Shown one piece after another: positions 25,731 to 33,273 of a stretch of DNA of 53,687 nt; position 1 is the stretch's first letter; each line of letters opens with the position of its first letter. The translations under genes and the position numbers were made by a program. Where the stretch lies: assembly GCA_964458795.1 (NCBI GenBank), contig CAYWJW010000004.1, forward strand, positions 1 through 53,687, read 5' to 3'. Source of the stretch: JAJTHY01 sp964458795. GTDB taxonomy: Bacteria; Pseudomonadota; Alphaproteobacteria; Rickettsiales; Midichloriaceae. The notes under the pieces are model-generated. The model saw nothing but the letters and a program-made list of their open reading frames with translations. It did not search any database and was not told the origin of the DNA.

Positions 25731-27620
25731 TTATCCTCTACCCGTAAAGAAGCTTATAGGATCCTTTATAATGTTTATAATGCTCTCCATCATATCAGGG
25801 GCTTCTTTTTCTATGGCATTCACTTTTTGCAGGAGCACTTGAACTGCTGCTGCCTGCCCCTTTCCTACGCCTGCTGCGTTATCTAACTTTTTCAGGAACG
25901 CCTCTCCAAGCTCACTAATACCTTTTGGCGTCTCTGGAGCTTCTTCCCCAGCTGGAACCGCTTCGCGTTCATCCCTTAAATCTTCCCTCTTAGTTACGAA
26001 TATGCCGACAGGATTATCCATAGGCATTTCTGCTGTAACAATACCTGCACGCTTAGTTTTTATACTTAGATTATTCAGGGCATCGGTAAGGTAATTATCC
26101 ATAGTTATGGCATGCTGAGTGAAAGCTGCTTTATACTCATCCTTAGTTTTATCATTTCCACCATTCTCTGGTATTTTAGTAGCTATAGGGGTCTTCTCGG
26201 GATCAATAAGATGAGCCATGTAGTTATTAAAATTAGTCTTACTCATTATTACTGACATCATAAGTAACTTAAATTGCTCCGGAGTTATTGCACGGCCATT
26301 TTCAAGCAGTTTAATGGCAAAGGCATAGATATAATCGCTTTTACTTTTATCTTTGAATTTTGAAAAAATGAGCATAATATGCTTTATCTCAGGATTACTT
26401 GTAAAGCTCTGATATAAAGCACTTAACAGCATATTATTTTGCTTATCTTTATCAGTGAGCAAATCCTCTTTTTTACGTATCATGCTTCCAATTTTTGCAA
26501 ATTTCTCTTCAAGCTCTTGCGCTGCTTTCTTCTGCTCGTCAATAGCTTTTTGATAATTTGCATTATACGTAGAAAACCAGCCATCAGCCAGCCTCCACTG
26601 CGTTACGATAGATATACCTATTGAGGCGGTATTTATTAATATTGAACCCGCAGTTAGCCCAGTTGTGGAAAAAGCTGTTGATGCCATGACATCAATTACG
26701 TTTGAAACTGGTGTGAGACCAACCATTTTAATCCCACTATTTAAGTATGCTACTGGAGTATTTAAGTAGCCAAAAACCCATACCATACTTCGAATAAAAC
26801 CAGCATTAATGGGCAGAGAGAAACCTAATAACTTTAAGGATTGCAAATCGATATTGTATAACTCTATTCCAGATAGGTTCTTCTCTCTCTCTTCACCTCC
26901 ATACCCATAAAGATCTTTTTGACGTTGCAATTCTGTTATGTAAGTTTTGGTCCAGTGCACAAGATTTTCTGCCCCCTTGTAAACTATCCAATCCACGATC
27001 TTAAGTGGATTAGCCAGATAAGTTGCTTTTGTATCTAAGATTTGAGTTAAAACAAAGCTCCCTGCTGAACTTATCCCAGAACTAACAAGAGAGATTAGCT
27101 TATATGGCAACCCTGCAAACGTCGCATCAATGCCTGTTAGCTGAGTGAATAAAAACCCAGGCTTAAATATGCTAATGCTAGCAATAAAAGCGGTTATCGC
27201 CATTCCTTCTGGTAGCAGCTTACTCCATGATAAATCAGCCCATTTATCCGATAATTTATTAGTTTGTCTATGGCTATAGTATAAGTGTGCGGTACCAAGT
27301 GCCGATAACAAAGCCGTAGCACCTCTACCAAAAGGTGAGCTTATGATACTATATGAAACAAAACCCAAAAACTTTGGTAATGGAGGATAGAGGGTGAAAC
27401 TTGCATATAGCGATGCACCGAGGAGAGCTTCTGGAGCAATTGAGCTCATAGTCCAGCCTTTCATTGCCTCTCTATATGCACCACCAGGTCTAAAATGCTT
27501 GAAGTAGAGGTAAGGACCGCTAATACCAATGGCAGCAGAAGATGCAAACAGGCCAACAGGAGTGCACATACCCATATACACTCCACCTGCAATTGTTGAT
27601 AAAGCCGCACCTACACCCAT
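25731..27620 (-). CDS. Unknown 629-residue protein with multiple membrane segments
   Basis: I do not recognise this protein. The N-terminal 350 residues contain many hydrophobic stretches (for example LSTIAGGVYMGMCTPVGLFA, LLPEGMAITAFIASISIF, and TGLTAGSILINTASIGISIV), some rich in Gly and Ser, consistent with insertion into a membrane. A helical, charged region follows (AIDEQKKAAQELEEKFAKI) and then a soluble segment with KTPIATKIPENGG and ends ...DPISFFTGRG. No signal peptide or enzyme motif is seen. The ribosome-binding site has AGG at suitable spacing. It precedes the 1507-residue gene on the same strand, but the 565-base repeat gap makes cotranscription doubtful. Confidence 0.65.
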   Translation of the reverse strand: MGVGAALSTIAGGVYMGMCTPVGLFASSAAIGISGPYLYFKHFRPGGAYREAMKGWTMSSIAPEALLGASLYASFTLYPPLPKFLGFVSYSIISSPFGRGATALLSALGTAHLYYSHRQTNKLSDKWADLSWSKLLPEGMAITAFIASISIFKPGFLFTQLTGIDATFAGLPYKLISLVSSGISSAGSFVLTQILDTKATYLANPLKIVDWIVYKGAENLVHWTKTYITELQRQKDLYGYGGEEREKNLSGIELYNIDLQSLKLLGFSLPINAGFIRSMVWVFGYLNTPVAYLNSGIKMVGLTPVSNVIDVMASTAFSTTGLTAGSILINTASIGISIVTQWRLADGWFSTYNANYQKAIDEQKKAAQELEEKFAKIGSMIRKKEDLLTDKDKQNNMLLSALYQSFTSNPEIKHIMLIFSKFKDKSKSDYIYAFAIKLLENGRAITPEQFKLLMMSVIMSKTNFNNYMAHLIDPEKTPIATKIPENGGNDKTKDEYKAAFTQHAITMDNYLTDALNNLSIKTKRAGIVTAEMPMDNPVGIFVTKREDLRDEREAVPAGEEAPETPKGISELGEAFLKKLDNAAGVGKGQAAAVQVLLQKVNAIEKEAPDMMESIINIIKDPISFFTGRG

Positions 27621-27779
27621 GATAGCCTATTAATCAGACTCATATTTAAAACTAACACAAAAATGGTTAATATATGGTTAACTCTATACTATAAAACGCT
27701 TTCAAAGTCTCCAATTAACTTTCATAATTTACTTGCAAAAATGCGGGTTATCTGTGAGAATCCACCTAAAAGGGCAATT

Positions 27780-28511
27780 ATGATCTCTAAAAAGGCAAAG
27801 TTCGGATTCAAAGATGTAGATGCAGCTCAGAAAGAGCCATTGGTTCAAGGAGTTTTTTCATCCGTTGCATCTAAGTATGATCTCATGAATGACCTTATGA
27901 GCTTTGGGCTGCATAAAGCTTGGAAGCGCACTCTTATCAACGAGATATCGCCTTGTAGGGAGGATATATTGCTTGACGTTGCTGGTGGCACAGGTGATGT
28001 AGCACATAGATTTTTGCAAGCCGGGGGAGGATCTGCAGTTGTAGCTGATCTTAATAAAGAGATGCTTGCAGCAGGAAAAGCTAAACTTTCTGATTCCAGA
28101 CTTTCCTGGGTGCATACTAATGCAGAACAATTGCCGTTTGAGGATGAAAGCTTTGATTATTACACAATCTCCTTTGGCATTAGAAATGTGACTAACATAG
28201 ATAAGGCACTCTCCGAAGCCTTTCGCGTGCTGAAACCAATGGGCAAATTTTTATGCTTGGAGTTCTCCCAGGTTAATACACCTGTTTTATCGAAAATTTA
28301 TGATACGTACTCATTCAACGTTATTCCAAAAATTGGAAAAGTAATAGCAGGCGATGAGGATGCATACCGCTATTTGGTAGAGAGTATAAAAAATTTCGAG
28401 CCAGCTCCTAGATTTGCAAAACTGATTGAGCGTGCCGGCTTTCAAAACGTTAACTACATGAAACTTACTTTTGGCGTGGTTGCTATTCACTTCGGTTATA
28501 AAGGCGTTTAG
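27780..28511 (+). CDS. ubiE: Demethylmenaquinone/ubiquinone C-methyltransferase UbiE
   Basis: UbiE transfers a methyl group from S-adenosylmethionine to the quinone ring during ubiquinone (and menaquinone) synthesis. From ATG 27780 the 243-residue protein has the family start GFKDVDAAQKEPLVQGVFSS, motif KYDLMNDLMSFGLHKAWK, SAM motif I LDVAGGTGD (residues 65-73) and the later FGIRNV and EFSQV segments. The longer frame from 27663 has no relation to the family and is rejected as start. The stop overlaps the convergent nth gene by 4 bases. Confidence 0.95.
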   Translation: MISKKAKFGFKDVDAAQKEPLVQGVFSSVASKYDLMNDLMSFGLHKAWKRTLINEISPCREDILLDVAGGTGDVAHRFLQAGGGSAVVADLNKEMLAAGKAKLSDSRLSWVHTNAEQLPFEDESFDYYTISFGIRNVTNIDKALSEAFRVLKPMGKFLCLEFSQVNTPVLSKIYDTYSFNVIPKIGKVIAGDEDAYRYLVESIKNFEPAPRFAKLIERAGFQNVNYMKLTFGVVAIHFGYKGV

Positions 28512-29140
28512 AGATTCTTGTGCTTGTATTCGCACAAATCATTGATGATACATCTACCGCATTCAGGCTTTCTAGCTTTGCAAACATAACGGCCATGAAG
28601 CACTAGCCAATGGTGCGCATAGGTTTTCCATTGATCTGGTATAATCTTCGTGAGTGCATGTTCAGTTTTTTCTGGAGTAGTGGTTTTGCAAAGCCCTATC
28701 CTATTGCTGACTCTGAACACATGGGTATCTACCGCGATCACCTTATGTCCCCAAAGCGAGTTGAGCATTACATTAGCTGATTTCCTGCCGACTCCCGGCA
28801 GCTTGCGCAAAGATTCAAAATCATCCGGCATCTCACTATCAAACTGTTCAACAAGCATCTTGCTAAGCGCTATGATGTTTTTCGCTTTGTTGTTATATAG
28901 CCCAATAGTTTTAATGTAACTCTTTAGAGCTTCCTCGCCTAAAAGCAACATCGCACTTGGAGTAGGCGCTACCTCGAAAAGAGATGGAGTTACTCTGTTG
29001 ACACCCTTATCAGTAGACTGTGCTGACAATACCACTGCAATCAATAACTCATATGGGTTTTGATAGTGCAGCTCAATCTTAGGTTGCGGCTTATTTTCAT
29101 TAAACCGACTAAATATTTCGTTTATCTTTTGCTTATTCAT
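28508..29140 (-). CDS. nth: Endonuclease III
   Basis: This is a bifunctional DNA glycosylase/AP lyase that removes oxidised pyrimidines. From ATG 29140 the protein is 210 residues and keeps E. coli Nth numbering: catalytic K120 in LPGVGRKSANV (helix-hairpin-helix), D138 in VDTHV, and 4Fe-4S ligands C187, C194, C197 and C203. The extension from 29212 is not conserved. Its 5' region overlaps the leader of the divergent glycosyltransferase gene. Confidence 0.96.
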   Translation of the reverse strand: MNKQKINEIFSRFNENKPQPKIELHYQNPYELLIAVVLSAQSTDKGVNRVTPSLFEVAPTPSAMLLLGEEALKSYIKTIGLYNNKAKNIIALSKMLVEQFDSEMPDDFESLRKLPGVGRKSANVMLNSLWGHKVIAVDTHVFRVSNRIGLCKTTTPEKTEHALTKIIPDQWKTYAHHWLVLHGRYVCKARKPECGRCIINDLCEYKHKNL

Positions 29141-29191
29141 AGAATTTATGCAAGATTTGACGTGTAAACTTGCCAGGAAAATAATTCGAAA

Positions 29192-30160
29192 ATGAATAAA
29201 AGTAAAACTCAATTTGCCATTTCAATTATTACCCCGTTTCTCAATGAATCGGAGGTGATAGATATTTACTTCCAAAAGTTGATTCCAGCCTTGGAAAAAA
29301 CGACTAAAAATTGGGAAATTATTTGCGTTGATGATGGAAGTTCTGATGATACTGGAAAGCAATTGGTGGCCTATACTAAACAAAATTCACGAATTAAACT
29401 CATAACTTTTTCACGCAACTTTGGCAAAGAAGCCGCCCTCACCGCTGGCTTTGACCATGCACTTGGCGATGCAGTTATACCAATTGACGCAGATTTGCAG
29501 GATCCACCTGAGCTTATTGAGAAGCTTGTGAAGAAATGGCAAGAAGGCTATTTAGTGGTCGATGCTGTGCGTCAAACCCGTGCAGATTCCCTATTTAAAA
29601 AAGTAACAGCATCAATTTTTCACTCGTTCATCCACTTTCTTACCAATGGCAAAATCCCTGCACATGTCGGTGATTTTAGGCTCATAGATAGAAAGGCCTT
29701 GGAAGCAATAAAATCCATGAGCGAAAAAACGCGTTATGTTAAAGGTGTTGTGCCATGGGTAGGGTTCAAACGCACACAGATAAAATATGCAAGACCCGGA
29801 CGCAAAGTTGGGGAAACTAAGTTAAGCTTTCTTAAGCTTTTCAAACTTGGCTGCGACGCTATTTTTTCATTTAGTAGCAAACCGCTTAAAGTGTGGCTTT
29901 ATATGGGGCTTATGCTGTCATTTATTTCATTTATATATGCGTGCTTTCTTATAGGGCGAACATTGATGTACGGAGTTGACCTACCAGGTTACACATCTAT
30001 AATGGTGGCAGTCTTGTTTATGGGAGGCATACAGCTAGTTAGTCTGGGCGTGATTGGCGAGTATGTAGCCAGAATTTTCAAGGAAGTTAAAAATCGACCA
30101 ATCTATATTGTGGATGAAACCTATGGCATTGAAAAGGAAAACAAAAAAATCAGAAAGTAG
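29192..30160 (+). CDS. Family 2 glycosyltransferase, polyprenyl-phosphate type (DPM1/GtrB-like)
   Basis: This 322-residue protein probably adds a sugar to a polyprenyl phosphate carrier at the inner membrane. The GT2 fold is seen as ISIITPFLNES, IICVDDGSSDDT (residues 43-54) and the DXD-like IPIDADLQDPP (about 97-106). RLIDRKALEAI follows, and two C-terminal membrane helices are visible (about residues 235-255 and 268-290), as in GtrB/ArnC proteins. The final YVARIFKEVKNRPIYIV is typical. The sugar and the final product cannot be told from the sequence. The coaE reading frame starts inside its last 40 bases. Confidence 0.9.
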   Translation: MNKSKTQFAISIITPFLNESEVIDIYFQKLIPALEKTTKNWEIICVDDGSSDDTGKQLVAYTKQNSRIKLITFSRNFGKEAALTAGFDHALGDAVIPIDADLQDPPELIEKLVKKWQEGYLVVDAVRQTRADSLFKKVTASIFHSFIHFLTNGKIPAHVGDFRLIDRKALEAIKSMSEKTRYVKGVVPWVGFKRTQIKYARPGRKVGETKLSFLKLFKLGCDAIFSFSSKPLKVWLYMGLMLSFISFIYACFLIGRTLMYGVDLPGYTSIMVAVLFMGGIQLVSLGVIGEYVARIFKEVKNRPIYIVDETYGIEKENKKIRK

Positions 30161-30887
30161 CCCTAAGAAGAAGCATCCTCCTAAGAAACCGCATGATAGA
30201 CGCCCTACTCCCGCATATAAAGGGCCACTTCTTGATCCCAAAGCTGGTAAGTTAATTGCAATCACCGGGGGTATTGGGACGGGCAAAACCTTCGTTTTAG
30301 AAGGCTTTGCTAAGTTAGGATTTATTGTATTCAATGCTGACCGAGCTATCCATGAGATGTTGAAGATAGGAGGAGCAGCCTATGCGGAAGTTGCAGAATT
30401 ATTTCCCGAAGCAGTGACTCCAGATGGCATAGATCGCAAAATCATGAGCGACATAGTATTTAGCAATATTGACAAGCTTAAGAAATTAGAGGCGATACTT
30501 CATCCAAAGCTTAGACAGGCTCAAGTTGACTTGGTGGTGGAAGTCAAAAAGAAGCATGGCAACTCTGTAATATTTGAAGTCCCATTACTGTTTGAGAACA
30601 AGCGTGAAGGCAATTATGACTTTATTATATTAACCACTGCACCCAGATCCGTTCAAAAAGAGCGAGTACTTCAAAGAAAAAACATGACGGAGGAGAAATT
30701 TGATGCGATAATAGGGCAACAAGTTTCTGATAAAATACGCCTAAAGGGCGCACACTTTGTTATCAAGACGGGAAGAAGTAAGGAAGACACGCTAAGACAA
30801 ATAAGGGTTATAGTTAAAGATGAAAGCAATCAGAGAGATAGTATTAGACACAGAGACCACAGGCCTATACGCAAAAAGCGGCGATAG
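30123..30887 (+). CDS. coaE: Dephospho-CoA kinase with basic N-terminal extension
   Basis: CoaE phosphorylates the 3'-hydroxyl of dephospho-CoA, the last step of CoA synthesis. The P-loop GGIGTGKT lies at residues 49-56, with NADRAIHEM and EVPLLFENKREGNYDFIIL downstream, all standard. Most CoaE proteins start a few residues before the P-loop; here about 40 extra residues, very rich in Lys and Pro (KKKHPPKKPHDRRPTP), precede it. The ATG at 30123 is taken, with 30108 as an alternative. The gene overlaps the glycosyltransferase by 38 bases and dnaQ by 68 bases, and its C-terminal tail (DSIRHRDHRPIRKKRR) is the overlap product. Confidence 0.92.
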   Translation: MALKRKTKKSESSPKKKHPPKKPHDRRPTPAYKGPLLDPKAGKLIAITGGIGTGKTFVLEGFAKLGFIVFNADRAIHEMLKIGGAAYAEVAELFPEAVTPDGIDRKIMSDIVFSNIDKLKKLEAILHPKLRQAQVDLVVEVKKKHGNSVIFEVPLLFENKREGNYDFIILTTAPRSVQKERVLQRKNMTEEKFDAIIGQQVSDKIRLKGAHFVIKTGRSKEDTLRQIRVIVKDESNQRDSIRHRDHRPIRKKRR

Positions 30888-31512
30888 AATAGTTGAGATT
30901 GGATGCGTAGAACTTATAAACAGAGTTCGCACTGGCTCAACTTACCATACTTATATAAACCCTCAGCGAGATATCCCTATAGAGTCTTTCAGAATCCATG
31001 GTATATCTAGCGAATTTGTTAAGGATAAACCTACATTTTCTAAAATTGCTAAAGACTTTCTGGAATATATTGGTAGTAGCTCCCTTATCATACATAATGC
31101 TGGATTTGATATTTCCTTCTTAAATCATGAATTAGCACTACTGGGCTATCCTGAGCTTTCCCGTAACCGAGTTGTCGATACGCTTACTATGACTCGCCGC
31201 AAGTTTCCAGGTGCTCCAGCATCGCTTGATGCCATATGTAACCGCTTTAAAATAAGCTTAGCATCCAGAGACAAACACGGTGCATTAATTGATGCTGAAC
31301 TGCTAGCCCTAGCATACGTAGAACTTTTAGGAGGATCTCAGTCCAAATTGGACTTTGCCAGCCCAGATAGTCTTGCAGCCAGTATAACAAGCCGCCTTAT
31401 GAAAGAACAGCGCGAACCCAGAATTTTCGAGTTAACTGAAGAAGAGAAACAAAACCATGAAGAGTTCCTGAAAAGCATTGCCAATCCAATGTGGAAATTG
31501 GACAATAGCTAG
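30820..31512 (+). CDS. dnaQ: DNA polymerase III epsilon subunit (3'-5' exonuclease)
   Basis: This is the proofreading subunit of the replicative polymerase. The 230-residue protein has Exo I VLDTETTGL with D10 and E12, Exo II HNAGFDISFL, and Exo III KHGALIDAELLA with the catalytic His and Asp. The C-terminus, which in other species binds alpha, is short and charged. coaE-dnaQ adjacency is conserved in alphaproteobacteria. The start lies within the end of coaE in another frame, and the overlap is long (68 bases), so coupling is likely. Confidence 0.96.
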   Translation: MKAIREIVLDTETTGLYAKSGDRIVEIGCVELINRVRTGSTYHTYINPQRDIPIESFRIHGISSEFVKDKPTFSKIAKDFLEYIGSSSLIIHNAGFDISFLNHELALLGYPELSRNRVVDTLTMTRRKFPGAPASLDAICNRFKISLASRDKHGALIDAELLALAYVELLGGSQSKLDFASPDSLAASITSRLMKEQREPRIFELTEEEKQNHEEFLKSIANPMWKLDNS

Positions 31513-31644
31513 GTTCTGATTTCCCTTATCTTGTTTAGCTATTATGTATTAGCAGTATATATAACCCCAGCCACGCTATATCAATTGACTTTGTATGACT
31601 TCAAGATATTATTTTCGTAATGTGGTTTATAGTAGTGATAGGTA

Positions 31645-32007
31645 ATGAATAAATTTATTAGTAAATTGCTAATTTCACTAAGATGTAGGCTAGTTGGCAA
31701 GGATGAATTCGGCAATGAATATTATGAGAGCCACAAAGTTGATCGTACATTTGGAAGGAAATCTCGTCATGTGATATACAAAGGCATGGTTGAGGCTACA
31801 AAAATACCAGCTCAATGGTTTAATTGGATTCATTTTCAAATTGATGAACCACCAAAAAGCAATTTAAAGTCGCATAAGTGGGAAAAAGCGCATACACCTA
31901 ATTTAACTGGAACACAACACGCTTACTATCCTCCTGGGCATTTATTATCTGCAGCAAAGCGGGATAAGGCAACAGGTGACTATGAAGCGTGGAAACCAAC
32001 TGAATAA
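31645..32007 (+). CDS. NDUFA12-type complex I accessory subunit (17.2 kDa family)
   Basis: This 120-residue protein belongs to the NDUFA12 family, an accessory subunit of NADH:ubiquinone oxidoreductase found in mitochondria and Alphaproteobacteria. Family marks are LVGKDEFGNEYYES, RHVIYKG, VEATKIPAQWFNWIHFQIDEPP and the C-terminal PNLTGTQHAYYPPG with a terminal YEAWKP. It is the best single taxonomic marker in this window. It precedes mlaD by 24 bases. Confidence 0.95.
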   Translation: MNKFISKLLISLRCRLVGKDEFGNEYYESHKVDRTFGRKSRHVIYKGMVEATKIPAQWFNWIHFQIDEPPKSNLKSHKWEKAHTPNLTGTQHAYYPPGHLLSAAKRDKATGDYEAWKPTE

Positions 32008-32031
32008 TGAATATTAATTTGCGAAGGCTAT

Positions 32032-32625
32032 ATGAACAGAGATAATATTATGGAAACTTTAATAGGCGCTATAGTGCTTCTAGTTGCTGCCTATTTTTTA
32101 CATTATGCATATACGACCACTCAGATAGTTACAAATGATAACCAATATGTTTTATTTAGCAAATTTGACAGAGTTGATGGTGTTAATTTGGGTGGTGATG
32201 TACGAGTTTCAGGAATCAAAGTTGGTAAAATTATCTCACAGACGCTTGATCCCCATACCTTCCAAGCCATCCTAGAATTAAGTATAAATCCCGCCATAAA
32301 ACTCCCAGTTGACACCTCAGCAGAGATTATAGGCAACGGGCTGCTTGGAGAGAAGTATGTGGCTTTAGTTCCAGGGGCAGACGATGAATTTTTAAAGAAT
32401 AAAGACTATATAGAGTACACTCAATCTTCCATAAGCTTTGAAAGCCTGATAGGTAAATTTATGTTTGGGGTAGATAAGGATAAAAAGAAAGATGCCGACA
32501 AATCTTCAAATCCTGATAATGAAAATCTGGTTAAATCGAAGGGTTCTGACCCTAAAAGTGCACCTACACCTTTAGAAACTGCAAAACCTACCAGCCCTGG
32601 TGCTCCAAATGCAACCAAACATTAG
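32032..32625 (+). CDS. mlaD: MlaD-like MCE-domain protein, phospholipid transport
   Basis: MlaD is the periplasmic substrate-binding part of the Mla ABC system that moves phospholipids between membranes. The 197-residue protein has an N-terminal membrane anchor (IMETLIGAIVLLVAAYFLHY) and one MCE domain at about residues 38-115: LFSKFDRVDGVNLGGDVRVSGIKVG and the later GNGLLGEKYVALVPG. The C-terminal 50 residues are charged and disordered-looking. It overlaps the next gene by up to 26 bases. The other mla genes are not in the window. Confidence 0.92.
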   Translation: MNRDNIMETLIGAIVLLVAAYFLHYAYTTTQIVTNDNQYVLFSKFDRVDGVNLGGDVRVSGIKVGKIISQTLDPHTFQAILELSINPAIKLPVDTSAEIIGNGLLGEKYVALVPGADDEFLKNKDYIEYTQSSISFESLIGKFMFGVDKDKKKDADKSSNPDNENLVKSKGSDPKSAPTPLETAKPTSPGAPNATKH

Positions 32626-33235
32626 TAAGTTACACCTCTTATTACCCATATCGTTTGCACTAGCATTGGGTATGGCGAGTGCCGCTTTCGCAGCAGATGA
32701 GTATGATTCTGATTATATTGATACAGCAGGCATTGATGAAGCTAGTGAGAGCAAGGGTCTGCTTGATAGATTCTTTAATCGTGAAGCCAGAGTTAAAGAT
32801 GGGTTAGAGCCCATAGATGATATCGAAATTAAAGTTCAGGAACAGGAAAAAGAAAATATTAGCGAGAACATTGCTATACTCAGAGTAATTGATAAAACCT
32901 TAGGCAAACTATATTTACTTGACTTGGAAGTAGGGTCAAAGAGAACTATTAATGAGATCACTATAAAGGTATCATCATGCTTGCGCCCCAATGAAAAACT
33001 CATAGTTCCTGCAGGCAGGGCCTTCATAGAGGTATTTGAAACTCGTAAACGCGCAGTAGAAAAACTATTTAGTGGGTGGATTTATGCCCAAAGCCCATCA
33101 GTTTCACATCTTAATCATCCAAAGTATGATGTTACTCTTGCTGGCTGCAAAGCTGGGCAAATCTCCGTCACCAACGGCGAATCTGCTCCCACTGATACTG
33201 CCATAACTCCAAAGCAGGCATCAGAAAAGAACTAA
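32609..33235 (+). CDS. DUF2155-domain periplasmic protein
   Basis: From ATG 32609 (the frame opens at 32600) the protein has a signal peptide (ISFALALGMASAAFA) and an acidic linker. The DUF2155 core follows: AILRVIDKTLGKLYLLDLEVG, the ISCL-like CLRPNEKLIVPAG and FSGWIYAQSPSVSHLNHPKYDVTLAGC. DUF2155 is an alphaproteobacterial family of unknown role, commonly close to NDUFA12 and mlaD, as here. The stop codon lies in a sequence resembling the ends of MITE A. Confidence 0.88.
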   Translation: MQPNISKLHLLLPISFALALGMASAAFAADEYDSDYIDTAGIDEASESKGLLDRFFNREARVKDGLEPIDDIEIKVQEQEKENISENIAILRVIDKTLGKLYLLDLEVGSKRTINEITIKVSSCLRPNEKLIVPAGRAFIEVFETRKRAVEKLFSGWIYAQSPSVSHLNHPKYDVTLAGCKAGQISVTNGESAPTDTAITPKQASEKN

Positions 33236-33255
33236 TCAGTATAAAATTAGCTATA
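33232..33255 (+). repeat. Collapsed remnant of MITE A
   Basis: CTAATCAGTATAAAA, resembling the inner part of the left end, is directly joined to TTAGCTATA, the outer part of the right end. The element interior is missing. The DUF2155 stop TAA (33233-33235) is inside it. Confidence 0.5.
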
Positions 33256-33273
33256 AGTCTCTAGGTATGTTTA

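Noticed and set aside
27663..27779. N-terminal extension of UbiE
   Set aside because: The 39 residues are not similar to UbiE and the family start matches ATG 27780.
29141..29212. N-terminal extension of endonuclease III
   Set aside because: Starting at 29140 gives exact E. coli residue numbering for K120, D138 and the four cysteines.
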